Source: Microcoleus sp. bin48.metabat.b7b8b9.023
Lineage (GTDB): Bacteria > Cyanobacteriota > Cyanobacteriia > Cyanobacteriales > Microcoleaceae
Length of the DNA: 64,000 nt
NCBI RefSeq assembly: GCF_013299185.1
Contig: NZ_JAAFKG010000031.1
Span: 26,724 to 90,723 of the forward strand
Reading direction: 5' to 3'
Below are positions 26,047 through 35,932 of this stretch, one piece after another. The translations under genes and the position numbers were made by a program. The stretch's first letter is position 1; every line of letters starts with the position of its first letter. The notes beneath the pieces were generated by a model. The model did not search any database and was not told where the DNA came from. It saw only the letters and a program-made list of their open reading frames with translations.

Positions 26047-26679
26047 ATGGTTAACTGTGTAGTGCGAAATTGGCAAGGCGAAGAAGTTGGAGAAACAACT
26101 TTAGAGCTTCGCGTAGCCAAAGAAGAAAATGCGTCTCACATCGTTCACAGAGCCTTGAGACGGCAAATGGTCAACGCCCGTCAAGGGAATGCTTGCACCA
26201 AAACTCGATCGGAAGTTAGAGGCGGCGGTCGCAAACCCTGGCGTCAAAAAGGCACAGGTCGAGCCAGAGCAGGTTCTATCCGTTCTCCGTTGTGGCGGGG
26301 CGGCGGTGTCATCTTCGGGCCGAAGCCGAGAGACTTTGAAGTCAAAATGAACAAAAAAGAACGCCGTCTCGCTTTGCGGACAGCATTCTTTAGCCGTACC
26401 GAAGACATCATTGTGGTTGAAGAATTTGCAGAGCAATTTCCGAGACCGAAAAGCAAAGAATTGCTAAGTGCGATCGCCCGTTGGGGTATCGACGCCCATA
26501 AAAAAGTTCTGTTAATCTTGCCAGAACCGCAACTCAACGTTTACCTGTCAGGACGCAACATCGAATTAGTCAACGTCATCTTGGCAACTTCTCTGAATGT
26601 TTACGACGTTCTCGCGGCTGACAAAATAATCGTCACCTCTACAGCCATAGCAAAAATTCAGGAGATTTACGGTGAGTAA
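26047..26679 (+). CDS. rplD: 50S ribosomal protein L4
   Basis: The 210-residue L4 with the internal extended loop [20 protein letters not shown], which lines the exit tunnel. In E. coli L4 also represses the S10 operon; whether that happens here is unknown. The AAGGACAAAA tract precedes the ATG. The last codons overlap rplW by 8 nt, so the two are translationally coupled. Confidence 0.96.
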   Translation: MVNCVVRNWQGEEVGETTLELRVAKEENASHIVHRALRRQMVNARQGNACTKTRSEVRGGGRKPWRQKGTGRARAGSIRSPLWRGGGVIFGPKPRDFEVKMNKKERRLALRTAFFSRTEDIIVVEEFAEQFPRPKSKELLSAIARWGIDAHKKVLLILPEPQLNVYLSGRNIELVNVILATSLNVYDVLAADKIIVTSTAIAKIQEIYGE

Positions 26680-26980
26680 AATCGACCCCCGCGACTACGC
26701 AGATTTGATCCAGCGTCCGATTCTCACCGAGAAAGCTACCCGAATGATGGAATTAAATCAATTCACATTTGACGTAGCACCAAAAGCGACCAAGCCTCAA
26801 ATCAAAGCTGCAATCGAAGAACTATTTAAGGTCAAAGTCATTGGCGTCAACACCCAAAACCCGCCGCGCAAAAAGCGCCGAGTAGGTAAATTCGTCGGCT
26901 TTAAACCTTGCTACAAGCGAGCAACAGTAACTCTGCTAGACGGAGACTCCATCCGCAAACTCCTATTCCCAGAAGTTTAG
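26672..26980 (+). CDS. rplW: 50S ribosomal protein L23
   Basis: The 102-residue L23, GTG start at 26672 inside the end of rplD, with GGAG at 26661-26664. The N-terminal RPILTEKAT motif and the basic [12 protein letters not shown] loop are typical. L23 sits at the tunnel exit and docks trigger factor and SRP. Confidence 0.95.
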   Translation: MSKIDPRDYADLIQRPILTEKATRMMELNQFTFDVAPKATKPQIKAAIEELFKVKVIGVNTQNPPRKKRRVGKFVGFKPCYKRATVTLLDGDSIRKLLFPEV

Positions 26981-27128
26981 CCAATTTTGGATTTTAGATT
27001 TTAGATTTTAGATTCCAGTTAACTGATGCAAACTTCCCATCCAGGAAACTCGCAAGTTAACTTAATCCCAAATCTAAAATCCAAAACTGTCAAGTCCAAA
27101 ATCCCAAGTCTAAAATCTAAAATCTAAA
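26981..27128. repeat. Heptamer arrays (TTTTAGA)n and (AAAATCT)n
   Basis: The spacer of rplW-rplB carries 7-nt units of TTTTAGA at its left and the inverse-complement class AAATCTA at its right. The two arms could pair in the transcript. Confidence 0.75.
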
Positions 27129-27135
27129 AGCGATT

Positions 27136-27999
27136 ATGGGCATCCGTTCTTACCGACCTTATACCTCCAGCACCCGGGAACATACCGTCTCGGACTTCGC
27201 TGAGATTACCAAATCAGAGCCTGAAAAGTCTCTAACCGGCAACAAGCACACCAAACAAGGCCGCAACAACCGAGGCGTCATTACCTGCCGCCACCGGGGA
27301 GGCGGTCACAAACGGCTTTATAGAACGATCGACTTCCGCCGCGACAAACACAGCATTCCTGCTACCGTCAAGGCGATCGAATATGACCCCAACCGCAACG
27401 CCCGGATCGCCCTTTTGTTCTACAAAGACGGCGAAAAACGGTACATCCTGCACCCGCTCAACTTAAACGTCGGTACAGTAATTGTCTCAGGCCCAGACGC
27501 GCCGATCGAAATTGGCAACGCCCTACCCCTGAAGAACATTCCCCTCGGTACCAGCGTCCACAACGTCGAGCTAGTACCAGGAAAAGGCGGACAAATCGTC
27601 CGTTCCGCAGGCTCCAGCGCTCAGCTAATGGCAAAAGAAGGTAGCTACGTCACCCTCAAACTGCCATCCGGCGAACAACGGAAAGTCCGCGCCGACTGCT
27701 ACGCTACGATCGGTCAAGTTGGCAACACAGACGCCAGAAACATCAGCCTCGGTAAAGCAGGCCGTACCCGCTGGAAAGGTCGCAGACCAACCGTTCGCGG
27801 TAGCGTCATGAACCCGGTAGATCACCCGCACGGTGGTGGCGAAGGCAGAGCGCCCATCGGGCGTCCGGGGCCTATGACTCCTTGGGGAAAACCAGCATTG
27901 GGTGCCAAAACTCGACGCAAAAACAAGCGCAGCGACGCTTTAATCGTCCGGCGCCGCCGCAAATCTTCCAAGCGTGGCAAGGGCGGCAGACAAAGTTAA
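27136..27999 (+). CDS. rplB: 50S ribosomal protein L2
   Basis: The 287-residue L2. The peptidyl-transferase-proximal signature [20 protein letters not shown] is intact, including the conserved His. Basic N- and C-terminal tails (KRGKGGRQS at the end) contact 23S rRNA. The 3' end is followed by a GAAGAAG heptamer array. Confidence 0.97.
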   Translation: MGIRSYRPYTSSTREHTVSDFAEITKSEPEKSLTGNKHTKQGRNNRGVITCRHRGGGHKRLYRTIDFRRDKHSIPATVKAIEYDPNRNARIALLFYKDGEKRYILHPLNLNVGTVIVSGPDAPIEIGNALPLKNIPLGTSVHNVELVPGKGGQIVRSAGSSAQLMAKEGSYVTLKLPSGEQRKVRADCYATIGQVGNTDARNISLGKAGRTRWKGRRPTVRGSVMNPVDHPHGGGEGRAPIGRPGPMTPWGKPALGAKTRRKNKRSDALIVRRRRKSSKRGKGGRQS

Positions 28000-28138
28000 T
28001 GGAAGAAGGAAGAAGGAAGAAGGAAGAAGGAAGAAGGAAGGAAGAATGGAAAAAAATGTTTTACCTTTTCTAATTCCCAATTCCCAATTCCCAATTCCCA
28101 ATTCCCAATTCCCAATTCCCAATTCCCAATTCCCAAAA
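28000..28138. repeat. Heptamer arrays (GAAGAAG)n and (AATTCCC)n
   Basis: Two different 7-nt arrays in the rplB-rpsS spacer, 28002-28045 and 28074-28136. Confidence 0.85.
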
Positions 28139-28140
28139 TT

Positions 28141-28422
28141 ATGTCTCGATCGTTAAAAAAAGGCCCATTTGTCGCAGACCACCTGATGACAAAGATTGAA
28201 AAACTCAACGCCGCAGGCCAAAAACAAGTAATTAAAACTTGGTCGCGCTCTTCCACAATCCTGCCTCAAATGGTAGGTCACACGATCGCAGTTCACAACG
28301 GCAGACAGCACGTTCCCGTCTACCTGACAGACCAAATGGTAGGTCACAAACTCGGAGAATTCTCCCCCACTCGCACCTTTAGAGGTCACGCGAAAAGTGG
28401 TGATAAAAAGGCGAAAAGATAG
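28141..28422 (+). CDS. rpsS: 30S ribosomal protein S19
   Basis: The 93-residue S19. [14 protein letters not shown] at the N-terminus and [16 protein letters not shown] near the C-terminus are family signatures. It binds the 30S head with S13. The start follows directly on an AATTCCC array without a clear Shine-Dalgarno. Confidence 0.96.
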   Translation: MSRSLKKGPFVADHLMTKIEKLNAAGQKQVIKTWSRSSTILPQMVGHTIAVHNGRQHVPVYLTDQMVGHKLGEFSPTRTFRGHAKSGDKKAKR

Positions 28423-28519
28423 CCAAATTAGGTGACAGGTAATAGGTAATCGAAATTTTTTCATTCAATTACCAATTACCTTTTCCCCAATTGCCAATTA
28501 CCTACTTACCCAAATCGAA

Positions 28520-28879
28520 ATGGTTATAGATACCACATCCGAAATTAAGGCGATCGCCCGTTATATCCGGACATCGCCCTTCAAAGTGCGCCGAGTCCTC
28601 GACCAAATTCGCGGCAAAAGCTACCAAGAAGCGCTGATTTTACTCGAATTCATGCCCTACCGCGCCTGCGAACCAATCGTTAAAGTTTTGCGATCGGCAG
28701 TAGCCAACGCCGAACACAACGCAGGATTGGACAAAACCAAACTCGTAGTCTCTCAAGCTTACGCAGACCAAGGCCCAGTCCTCAAACGTTTTAGACCCCG
28801 CGCTCAAGGTCGCGCCTACCAAATTCGCAAGCCAACTTGCCACATTACGGTAATAGTTGCTCCGCTCTTAGAAGACTAA
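28520..28879 (+). CDS. rplV: 50S ribosomal protein L22
   Basis: The 119-residue L22. [20 protein letters not shown] opens the globular domain. The beta-hairpin that lines the exit tunnel ([20 protein letters not shown]) is present near the C-terminus. Resistance to macrolides maps to this hairpin in other bacteria; no unusual residue stands out here. Confidence 0.96.
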   Translation: MVIDTTSEIKAIARYIRTSPFKVRRVLDQIRGKSYQEALILLEFMPYRACEPIVKVLRSAVANAEHNAGLDKTKLVVSQAYADQGPVLKRFRPRAQGRAYQIRKPTCHITVIVAPLLED

Positions 28880-28882
28880 AAA

Positions 28883-29076
28883 ACAATTGACAGTTGACAG
28901 TTGACAGTTGACAGCGAGGTTTTTGAGAGCGGGATTTAAACCCAGCCGCTCAAACAATCCACCGACTTCGAGCAGGGGCTTTACATCCTTGATATTTGGT
29001 AAAAGGTACAGACAGCTTAAAGTTCAAAAAACAGGTAACTATCAATTACCAATTACCAATTACCAATTACCAATTA
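28883..29076. repeat. Heptamer arrays (CAGTTGA)n and (CAATTAC)n around an unassigned stretch
   Basis: A GTTGACA array (28889-28914) and an AATTACC array (29041-29076) bracket about 125 nt beginning GGTTTTTGAGAG. A similar GAGGTTTTTaagaGxGGGATTTAA sequence occurs after rpsI (43390) and after the glutaredoxin gene (60959), so it is a further dispersed repeat. Confidence 0.7.
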
Positions 29077-29090
29077 ACTCATCAAATATT

Positions 29091-29819
29091 ATGGGCCAAA
29101 AAATACATCCAATTGGTTTTCGTCTCGGCATTACCCAAGAGCACCGCTCTCGCTGGTTTGCTGACCCGAAAAACTATCCAGAACTCTTGCAAGAAGACTT
29201 TAAAATTCGCAAGTACGTCCGCAAAACCCTCAGTAATGCTGGTATTTCCTCGGTCAGAATTGAGCGCAAAGCCGATCAAATCGACCTAGAAGTCTTCACC
29301 GCCAGACCGGGCGTTGTCGTAGGCCGCGGCGGAGCAGGTATCGAAACTTTGCGCGTCGGTTTGCAGCAGCAACTCGGCAACAACCGCCAAATTCGCATCA
29401 ACGTCGTTGAAGTTCAGCGCGTAGACGCCGATGCCACACTGATCGCAGAATATATCGCCCAGCAACTAGAACGGCGCGTATCCTTCCGCCGAGTAGTTCG
29501 CCAAGCAATCACCCGCGCTCAAAAAGTCGGCATTCAAGGCATCAAAATTCAAGTCAGCGGACGCCTCAACGGCGCAGAAATCGCCCGTACCGAATGGACG
29601 CGCGAAGGCAGAGTCCCCTTGCACACCCTGCGGGCCGACATCGACTATTCCTACTGCACCGCTCAAACCATCTACGGTATTCTCGGGATTAAAGTTTGGG
29701 TTTTCAAAGGCGAAATTATTCCTGGACAGGAACAAGAAGCCGCACCAAATGCAGCCGTGCCCCGCACCAAACAAAAGCGCCGCCGTCAGAACTTTGAAGA
29801 TCGATCGAACGAAGGCTAG
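29091..29819 (+). CDS. rpsC: 30S ribosomal protein S3
   Basis: The 242-residue S3. The start [14 protein letters not shown] at 29091 is the family N-terminus; the in-frame extension upstream reads only heptamer repeat (NYQLPIT period). The KH domain has [14 protein letters not shown]3 forms part of the mRNA entry helicase site. The C-terminal tail is basic and rich in Ala/Pro. Confidence 0.96.
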   Translation: MGQKIHPIGFRLGITQEHRSRWFADPKNYPELLQEDFKIRKYVRKTLSNAGISSVRIERKADQIDLEVFTARPGVVVGRGGAGIETLRVGLQQQLGNNRQIRINVVEVQRVDADATLIAEYIAQQLERRVSFRRVVRQAITRAQKVGIQGIKIQVSGRLNGAEIARTEWTREGRVPLHTLRADIDYSYCTAQTIYGILGIKVWVFKGEIIPGQEQEAAPNAAVPRTKQKRRRQNFEDRSNEG

Positions 29820-29820
29820 T

Positions 29821-29977
29821 CAGTTGACAGTTGACAGTTGACAGTTGACAGTTGGAAGTTGATATTTAGCAGTTGATATTTGGCAGCAGTAACCAGTTAC
29901 CGATTACCAATTACCGATTACCAATTACCAATTACCAATTACCGATTACCAATTCCCAATTCCCAATTCCCAATTCC
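29821..29977. repeat. Heptamer arrays (CAGTTGA)n, (TACCAAT)n and (AATTCCC)n
   Basis: Three arrays in succession fill the 165-nt rpsC-rplP gap. The last two read through in frame with rplP and would add a false 35-residue extension. Confidence 0.85.
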
Positions 29978-29984
29978 CTCAGTC

Positions 29985-30404
29985 ATGTTAAGCCCTAAAA
30001 GAACAAAATTCCGCAAACAACAGCGCGGGCGAATGAGCGGTATTTCCACCCGCGGCAGCTCAGTTAGCTTTGGCGACTTTGCCCTCCAAGCCATCGAGCC
30101 AGCCTGGATCACTTCCCGCCAAATAGAAGCCGGACGGCGCGCCATGACCCGCTATATCCGCCGGGGCGGCAAAATCTGGATTCGCATTTTCCCCGACAAA
30201 CCAGTCACCCAGCGCGCAGCAGAAACCCGGATGGGTTCTGGTAAAGGCGCACCGGAGTTTTGGGTAGCCGTCGTCAAACCCGGTCGGATCATGTTTGAAA
30301 TTGGTGGTGTCAGCGAAGAAATTGCCCGCGAAGCAATGCGTTTGGCATCTTTCAAATTACCGATTAAAACCAAGTTCATCACCCGCGAAGAAAGCCCGTC
30401 ATAG
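29985..30404 (+). CDS. rplP: 50S ribosomal protein L16
   Basis: The 139-residue L16, starting at [17 protein letters not shown] (29985), the universal N-terminus. L16 binds near the A site of the peptidyl-transferase centre. The Arg that is hydroxylated in some bacteria lies in the [18 protein letters not shown] region. No clear Shine-Dalgarno precedes it. Confidence 0.96.
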   Translation: MLSPKRTKFRKQQRGRMSGISTRGSSVSFGDFALQAIEPAWITSRQIEAGRRAMTRYIRRGGKIWIRIFPDKPVTQRAAETRMGSGKGAPEFWVAVVKPGRIMFEIGGVSEEIAREAMRLASFKLPIKTKFITREESPS

Positions 30405-30551
30405 TGGCGATCGAAGGTAGAATTGAGTCTGCATTCGTCAGAAATTTAAAATCTGGCACGTACAACTTTTTTTCCCTTCGGTCTTCAGCATCAGAAAGAA
30501 TTCTGTCTTCACTAGACCGCTACTAGACCGCTAACGATAAAGCACACAATT

Positions 30552-30794
30552 ATGTCTTTGACCAAGATTAAAGAAGCTAGAGAATTAAGCGATGCAGCAG
30601 TAGCAGAGCAAATTTTAGCCGTCAAGCGCCAACTAATGGACTTGCGGCTTCAGCAAGCTACCGGCCGCATGGAAAAGCCTCACCTGTTCAAGCACGCCAA
30701 ACACCGGCTGGCTCAATTAATGACAGTTGAACGCGAACGCCAAATCGCTGCTGAGGCAGCTCTCAAGTCTGCTCCCACCGCAGTCAGCGAGTAG
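30552..30794 (+). CDS. rpmC: 50S ribosomal protein L29
   Basis: An 80-residue two-helix protein with the family core LSDAAVAEQILAVKRQLMDL and KHRLAQLMTVERER. It lies near the tunnel exit beside L23. The C-terminal eleven residues (ALKSAPTAVSE) extend beyond the family core. Confidence 0.94.
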   Translation: MSLTKIKEARELSDAAVAEQILAVKRQLMDLRLQQATGRMEKPHLFKHAKHRLAQLMTVERERQIAAEAALKSAPTAVSE

Positions 30795-30865
30795 TCAGCA
30801 GCAGCCGAGCCGAGGTTCGCACAGCAGTTCAAAAAAACTCAATTGCACAACAACAATAGGTAGGT

Positions 30866-31114
30866 ATGGCAGTTAAAGAACGAGTTGGCGTAGTAGTCAG
30901 CGACAAAATGGATAAAACCGTCGTGGTAGCGATCGAAAACCGCTCCTCCCACACCAAATACGGCAAAATCGTAGTCCGCACCAAGCGATACAAAGCTCAC
31001 GACGAAGAAAATAAGTGCAAATCGGGCGATCGCGTCCGCATCACTGAAACTCGCCCTCTGAGCAAAACCAAACGCTGGACGGTTGCTGAGATTTTCGGTG
31101 CAACAAAGGGTTAA
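30866..31114 (+). CDS. rpsQ: 30S ribosomal protein S17
   Basis: An 82-residue OB-fold protein. Signatures are [18 protein letters not shown] and [18 protein letters not shown]. It is a primary 16S rRNA-binding protein. Gene spacing to rpmC is short (71 nt) and has no heptamer array. Confidence 0.95.
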   Translation: MAVKERVGVVVSDKMDKTVVVAIENRSSHTKYGKIVVRTKRYKAHDEENKCKSGDRVRITETRPLSKTKRWTVAEIFGATKG

Positions 31115-31242
31115 CAGTTAATTTCTAATTGCTCGAAAGTGCGATAATCGGCTTTCTCGATCGACCCTTTGATTAACCATCAATTAGCAGCAATTAGCAC
31201 TTAGCAGTTAGCAAGCATCAAATTACCTTTTCCCAAATCACC

Positions 31243-31611
31243 ATGATTCAACCCCAGACATACCTCAATGTCGCCGACAATAGCGGAGCCCGCAAGCTCA
31301 TGTGCATCCGCGTATTGGGAGGCGGCAACCGTCGCTACGGCGGAGTCGGCGATGTCATCATTGCCGTCGTCAAAGACGCCATCCCCAATATGGCGGTCAA
31401 AAAATCCGATGTCGTCAGAGCAGTTATTGTCAGAACCCGCAAAGCATTGCGTCGCGACAGCGGCATGAGCATTCGTTTTGACGACAACGCCGCCGTGATC
31501 ATCAATCCAGAAGGCAACCCCAAAGGCACTCGCGTTTTCGGCCCAGTCGCCCGCGAACTCCGCGACAAAAACTTTACTAAAATCGTTTCCTTAGCCCCAG
31601 AGGTACTTTAA
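31243..31611 (+). CDS. rplN: 50S ribosomal protein L14
   Basis: The 122-residue L14. [20 protein letters not shown] is the family N-terminus and [22 protein letters not shown] the C-terminal block. It sits at the subunit interface and contacts S17 and the silencing factor RsfS. Only 1 nt separates it from rplX. Confidence 0.96.
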   Translation: MIQPQTYLNVADNSGARKLMCIRVLGGGNRRYGGVGDVIIAVVKDAIPNMAVKKSDVVRAVIVRTRKALRRDSGMSIRFDDNAAVIINPEGNPKGTRVFGPVARELRDKNFTKIVSLAPEVL

Positions 31612-31612
31612 A

Positions 31613-31975
31613 ATGTACGGAAAAAAGGGTAAACCAACTAGCGAACCGCAGCGCTACAGAATGCACGTCAAAGCAGGCGACACCGTGCAAATAATTACTG
31701 GCAAAGAGAAAGGAAAAGTCGGAGAAATCTTAAAGACATATCCTAAAGTCAGCAAAGTAATTGTTAAAGGCGTAAATATCCGAACCAAGCACGTCAAACC
31801 CCAACAAGAAGGGGAATCGGGAAAAATCGTCACCTTTGAGGCTCCCATTCACAGCTCAAATGTGATGCACTATTCCGAAAAAGAGAAAGTCGCCAGCCGC
31901 GTCTGCTATACATTTAGTGAAGACGGCCGCAAACTGCGACAACTCAAAAAAACCGGAGAAATCCTCGATAATTAG
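31613..31975 (+). CDS. rplX: 50S ribosomal protein L24
   Basis: A 120-residue KOW-domain protein ([20 protein letters not shown] and the basic [17 protein letters not shown]). It initiates 50S assembly. The Met at residue 17 (MHVKAGD) is an alternative start closer to the usual length, but the first Met is coupled to the rplN stop. The last codons run directly into a TTATTGG array. Confidence 0.94.
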   Translation: MYGKKGKPTSEPQRYRMHVKAGDTVQIITGKEKGKVGEILKTYPKVSKVIVKGVNIRTKHVKPQQEGESGKIVTFEAPIHSSNVMHYSEKEKVASRVCYTFSEDGRKLRQLKKTGEILDN

Positions 31976-32064
31976 TTATTGGTTATTGGTTATTGGTTAT
32001 TGGTTATTGGCAACAAATAACACCTAACAAATAACAACTAACAACTGACAACTGACAAAGAACA
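31971..32064. repeat. Heptamer arrays (TTATTGG)n and (AACAAAT/AACAACT)n
   Basis: Five to six TTATTGG units start at the rplX stop and are followed by AACAAAT/AACTGAC units that resemble the spacer of rplC-rplD. Confidence 0.8.
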
Positions 32065-32108
32065 ATTCCCTGACCAAGCCCAGGGACAGTTAACGAAACA
32101 CAAAAACT

Positions 32109-32654
32109 ATGCCGGACAAACTCAAAGTTCTTTATCAAGGTAAAATCGTTCCAACACTGATGGATCAGTTTAAATATACTAATATCCATCAGGTTCCCAA
32201 ACTTATCAAAGTTACCGTTAACCGCGGTTTGGGAGAAGCTTCTCAAAATGCTAAGGCACTGGATTCGTCGCTGAATGAAATTGCCATCATCACCGGGCAA
32301 AAACCAGTGGTGACGCGGGCTAAAAAAGCGATCGCAGGCTTCAAAATCCGCAAAGGAGTACCAGTCGGCGTGATGGTGACGCTGCGCGGCGATCGGATGT
32401 ACGATTTTCTCGATCGGCTCATCAACCTCGCACTCCCACGCATCCGCGACTTCCGCGGCATCAGTCCCAAAAGCTTTGACGGGCGCGGCAACTACAGCTT
32501 GGGTCTGAGAGAACAGCTAATCTTTCCAGAAATAGAATATGACCGCATCGATCAAATTCGAGGCATGGACATTTCAATTATCACCACAGCAAACACCGAC
32601 GAAGAAGGACGCGCCTTGCTCAAAGAAATGGGAATGCCCTTCCGGGACAACTAA
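32109..32654 (+). CDS. rplE: 50S ribosomal protein L5
   Basis: The 181-residue L5. The family motifs [33 protein letters not shown] and [18 protein letters not shown] are seen. It binds 5S rRNA in the central protuberance. rpsH follows after 23 nt. Confidence 0.96.
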   Translation: MPDKLKVLYQGKIVPTLMDQFKYTNIHQVPKLIKVTVNRGLGEASQNAKALDSSLNEIAIITGQKPVVTRAKKAIAGFKIRKGVPVGVMVTLRGDRMYDFLDRLINLALPRIRDFRGISPKSFDGRGNYSLGLREQLIFPEIEYDRIDQIRGMDISIITTANTDEEGRALLKEMGMPFRDN

Positions 32655-32677
32655 GCAGTAGAGTAAGGATCTTTCAC

Positions 32678-33082
32678 ATGGCAGCTAACGATACCATAGC
32701 AGATATGTTGACGCGCATTCGCAATTCTTGCATGGCGCGCCACCAAACAACACAAATTCCAGCTACAAAAATGACCCGTAGCATCGCCCAAGTTCTCAAA
32801 AACGAAGGCTTTATCAGCGAATTTGAAGAAGCAGAACCAGAAGGCGTAAAGCGAACTATAGTGCTTTCTCTAAAGTACAAAGGTAAAACTCGCAAGCCCA
32901 TTATCACGGCACTTAAGCGAGTCAGCAAACCAGGACTGCGCGTTTACTCGAACCGCAAAGAACTGCCCAGAGTATTAGGCGGAATTGGCATTGCCATTAT
33001 CTCCACCTCCAGCGGCATTATGACCGATCGAGAAGCTCGACGCCAAGGTTTAGGCGGTGAAGTGCTTTGTTATGTTTGGTAG
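32678..33082 (+). CDS. rpsH: 30S ribosomal protein S8
   Basis: The 134-residue S8 with [16 protein letters not shown] at the start and [27 protein letters not shown] at the end, given here as two blocks of one signature. An AAGGAT tract precedes the ATG. As usual in cyanobacteria no rpsN lies between rplE and rpsH. Confidence 0.96.
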   Translation: MAANDTIADMLTRIRNSCMARHQTTQIPATKMTRSIAQVLKNEGFISEFEEAEPEGVKRTIVLSLKYKGKTRKPIITALKRVSKPGLRVYSNRKELPRVLGGIGIAIISTSSGIMTDREARRQGLGGEVLCYVW

Positions 33083-33330
33083 TCATTAGTCATTAGTCAT
33101 TAGTCAGTCGATTTTAGATTTTAGATTAACTTGCAGCATTCAATCTGCAAGCTTAAACAAAAGTCTAAGATTTGGGGATTATCCACTCATGAGTGTCGGC
33201 GAATTGTACTTGTTTATTACGAGTCATTAATTACGCATACCATGGAAAAAAACTCAAAAGTCGATCGCTAAAGACTAATAACTAGATACTAATAATCAAA
33301 CACTAAAAACTAAAAACAAAGGACAAAAAC
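33081..33330. repeat. Heptamer array (CATTAGT)n and AT-rich spacer
   Basis: A CATTAGT array begins at the rpsH stop, then TTTTAGA units follow. The remaining AT-rich sequence consists of ACTAATAACTAGATACTAATAA-like degenerate repeats and ends in AAAGGACAAAAACT, a Shine-Dalgarno for rplF. Confidence 0.7.
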
Positions 33331-33331
33331 T

Positions 33332-33880
33332 ATGTCGCGAATTGGCAAGCGTCCGATTAGCATCCCCACAAAAGTCACCATCACCCTAGACGGTCAAAAA
33401 GTAGCCGTCAAAGGCCCTAAAGGTGAACTTTCCCGAGTAATCCCCGCCGAAATCCTCCTAGGAATGGAAGGCGAGACTTTACTCGTTACCCGCCGGGACG
33501 AATCTCGCGTCGCCAGACAATTGCACGGCCTCTGTCGCACCCTTGTCGCCAACATGGTCGAAGGTGTATCCCAAGGCTTTCAGCGTCGTCTGGAAATTAT
33601 CGGCACAGGTTATCGGGCACAGGTTCAAGGACGGAACCTGATTTTAAACGTCGGTTACAGCAAGCCCGTTGAAATGCCTCCTCCAGAAGGCATCACCATG
33701 GCAGTTGAAGGCAACACCAACGTCATTGTCTCCGGCATTGACAAAGAACTCGTAGGCAACACAGCAGCCCGCATCCGCGCGGTGCGTCCGCCCGAAGTTT
33801 ACAAGGGCAAAGGCATTCGCTACAGCGGCGAAGTCGTCCGGCGCAAAGCTGGTAAAACAGGCAAAACAGGTAAGAAGTAA
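33332..33880 (+). CDS. rplF: 50S ribosomal protein L6
   Basis: The 182-residue L6. [17 protein letters not shown] opens the first domain and [27 protein letters not shown] ends the second, given here as parts of the family C-terminal block. It lies near the sarcin-ricin loop. AAAGGACAAAA precedes the ATG. Confidence 0.95.
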   Translation: MSRIGKRPISIPTKVTITLDGQKVAVKGPKGELSRVIPAEILLGMEGETLLVTRRDESRVARQLHGLCRTLVANMVEGVSQGFQRRLEIIGTGYRAQVQGRNLILNVGYSKPVEMPPPEGITMAVEGNTNVIVSGIDKELVGNTAARIRAVRPPEVYKGKGIRYSGEVVRRKAGKTGKTGKK

Positions 33881-34194
33881 CAGTCGGTAACCCAGGTCTA
33901 AAGACACTGGGCTTGTAGGGGTAATTCCCACAAGCCATACTGACCAGCCTAAGACTTTCGAGGTCTACGTTTTTGGAGTCACGACACCCTGTGGATGCGT
34001 AGCTAGTTCCCTGCTCTGTCATTTGCAATTAAACAGTCTTAAGGTCACTGAGACAGTGTTGCAAGTCGAAAAAGCTCTTAAAACATTGGCGAAGCTAACA
34101 TCACCCCGCAAGGGAGGCTCAATTGAGCAAATCCGAAGTGTCATTTCTCTCTCAGGTCTAAAAACTCTGAGTTTCCCATTTACCGAGTATTTAT
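33881..34194. mobile_element. Possible non-autonomous IS200/IS605-like insertion between rplF and rplR
   Basis: Two related hairpins bound the gap. CCCAGGTCTAAAGACACTGGG is at 33891-33911 and CTCAGGTCTAAAAACTCTGAG at 34151-34171. The stems differ by a compensatory pair (CCCAG/CTGGG versus CTCAG/CTGAG) while the loop is conserved. IS200/IS605 elements carry subterminal hairpins at both ends and lack inverted repeats. The 239 nt between have no intact ORF. Alternatively these are two regulatory hairpins. Confidence 0.4.
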
Positions 34195-34557
34195 ATGAAG
34201 CTTACTCGCAAGGAATCAGTCCACCGCAGACACCGCCGCGTGCGGCGCAAGGTATTCGGTACTGCCGAACGTCCAAGATTAGCGGTATTTCGATCGTCCA
34301 ATCACATCTACGCTCAAGTAATCGACGACACTGCACAGCACACTTTGGCTGCTGCGTCAACCCTCGATCCAGAATTGAAGTCAAATCTCACTTCTGGTGG
34401 CAACTGCTCCGCGAGCGTCCAAGTCGGTCAGTTGATTGCCAAACGGTGTTCCAGCGCTGGCATAGCTCAAGTCGTATTCGATCGCGGAGGCAACCTCTAT
34501 CACGGTCGCGTTAAAGCCCTCGCAGATGCAGCTCGCGAAGCCGGGTTAGACTTTTAG
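34195..34557 (+). CDS. rplR: 50S ribosomal protein L18
   Basis: The 120-residue L18 with [23 protein letters not shown], quoted here as the family's basic N-terminal block, and [20 protein letters not shown] at the C-terminus. It binds 5S rRNA. It is the gene after the 314-nt gap that may hold an insertion, so its translation may not be coupled to rplF. Confidence 0.95.
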   Translation: MKLTRKESVHRRHRRVRRKVFGTAERPRLAVFRSSNHIYAQVIDDTAQHTLAAASTLDPELKSNLTSGGNCSASVQVGQLIAKRCSSAGIAQVVFDRGGNLYHGRVKALADAAREAGLDF

Positions 34558-34608
34558 GAAGAAGCAAGAAGGAAGAAGGAAGAAGGAAGAAGGAAGAAGG
34601 AAGAAGGA
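34558..34608. repeat. Heptamer array (GAAGAAG)n
   Basis: About seven GAAGAAG units directly after the rplR stop. Confidence 0.85.
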
Positions 34609-34701
34609 AAAGAGAATCTATAACAAAATTCTTAATTCCTAATTGTTAATTTCTCTATGCCAACTACCAGTTACTAATCCTCAATTCCCCAAGGACAAAA
34701 C

Positions 34702-35247
34702 ATGGCAGAACAAAAAGAACAGCGCAACAAGAAAAAAAGCAATAACAACAAAGGGCGCGAAAAAGAATCCGAATGGCAAGAACGGGTTGTTCAGATTCGT
34801 CGCGTTACCAAAGTAGTTAAAGGCGGTAAAAAACTCAGCTTCCGCGCCATAGTCATTATCGGCAACGAACGCGGTCAAGTTGGAGTGGGAGTCGGCAAAG
34901 CTAGCGACGTAATCGGTGCCGTTAAAAAAGGCGTCGCTGACGGCAAAAAGCACCTAATTGAAGTCCCCCTCACCAAAGCTAACTCCATCCCTCACCCCAT
35001 CAACGGTGCAGGTGGCGGAGCCAAAGTCATGATGCGTCCAGCAGCACCCGGAACCGGGGTAATTGCAGGGGGAGCAGTGCGAACTGTTCTCGAACTAGCA
35101 GGAGTCCGCAACATCTTAGCCAAACAGCTAGGTTCAGGAAATCCTTTAAACAACGCTAGAGCCGCAGTCAACGCCCTTTCCACTCTTCGCACCTTATCCG
35201 AAGTTGCTCAAGAGCGCGGAATTCCAGTAGAAAACCTCTACGGTTAA
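34702..35247 (+). CDS. rpsE: 30S ribosomal protein S5
   Basis: The 181-residue S5. The double-stranded RNA-binding domain has [20 protein letters not shown] and the second domain [17 protein letters not shown]. It affects decoding fidelity. The first 20 residues are Lys/Asn/Glu-rich ([17 protein letters not shown]), longer than in E. coli but normal for cyanobacteria. AAGGACAAAA precedes the ATG. Confidence 0.96.
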   Translation: MAEQKEQRNKKKSNNNKGREKESEWQERVVQIRRVTKVVKGGKKLSFRAIVIIGNERGQVGVGVGKASDVIGAVKKGVADGKKHLIEVPLTKANSIPHPINGAGGGAKVMMRPAAPGTGVIAGGAVRTVLELAGVRNILAKQLGSGNPLNNARAAVNALSTLRTLSEVAQERGIPVENLYG

Positions 35248-35339
35248 GGACTAGGGAACTGGACATTGTCAGTTTTGAGTATTAAGTATTGAGTTTTGAA
35301 TAAAAATCTTTCATTCCTCAAAACTCAAAACTCAAAACT

Positions 35340-35374
35340 ACCAATTACCAATTACCAATTACCAATTACCAACT
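35340..35374. repeat. Heptamer array (CAATTAC)n
   Basis: Five 7-nt units in the rpsE-rplO spacer. Confidence 0.85.
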
Positions 35375-35383
35375 ATCAAAACT

Positions 35384-35830
35384 ATGAGATTGCAAGACGC
35401 CCGACCAAAAGCGGGTTCCACAAAACGCCCGCGTCGCTTGGGTAGAGGTATTTCTGCCGGTCAAGGCGCGAGTTCCGGTAAAGGGATGCGCGGTCAAAAA
35501 GCTAGAGCCGGTAGCGGCACTAGACCCGGTTTTGAAGGTGGTCAAAATCCTCTTTACCGCCGCCTGCCCAAGCTGAAGAGCTTTCCTTTAGTGAACCGGA
35601 AAGAGTACACTACCATTAATGTAAGTAAATTAGCATCACTGCCAGCCAACACAGAAGTTACTCTCACCTCTTTGATCGAAGCAAAAATTGTCACTACTGA
35701 CGACGGGCCGCTGAAAATCTTAGGAGATGGCGAACTGAATGTGGCTCTGCAAGTGCGCGCGGCGGCCTTTACCGCAGGTGCTCGCACCAAAATTGAAGCC
35801 GCCGGCGGAAGTTGCGAAGTAGTTGCGTGA
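35384..35830 (+). CDS. rplO: 50S ribosomal protein L15
   Basis: The 148-residue L15 with the Gly/Arg-rich N-terminal arm ([20 protein letters not shown]) and [12 protein letters not shown]. As in other cyanobacteria no rpmD (L30) lies between rpsE and rplO. Confidence 0.96.
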   Translation: MRLQDARPKAGSTKRPRRLGRGISAGQGASSGKGMRGQKARAGSGTRPGFEGGQNPLYRRLPKLKSFPLVNRKEYTTINVSKLASLPANTEVTLTSLIEAKIVTTDDGPLKILGDGELNVALQVRAAAFTAGARTKIEAAGGSCEVVA

Positions 35831-35932
35831 AGATTTGAGGTTTGAGAGTTTGTCCAAATCTCAAATCCTCAAGCTTGCTATCAGAAAATGATTTAGTCGA
35901 AAATCCCAAATCTAAAATCCAAAATCGTAACT

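Noticed and set aside
28908..29090. In-frame N-terminal extensions of rpsC, rplP, rplQ, rpoA and the GH3 gene
   Set aside because: The added residues are translated heptamer arrays; the standard family start follows each array.
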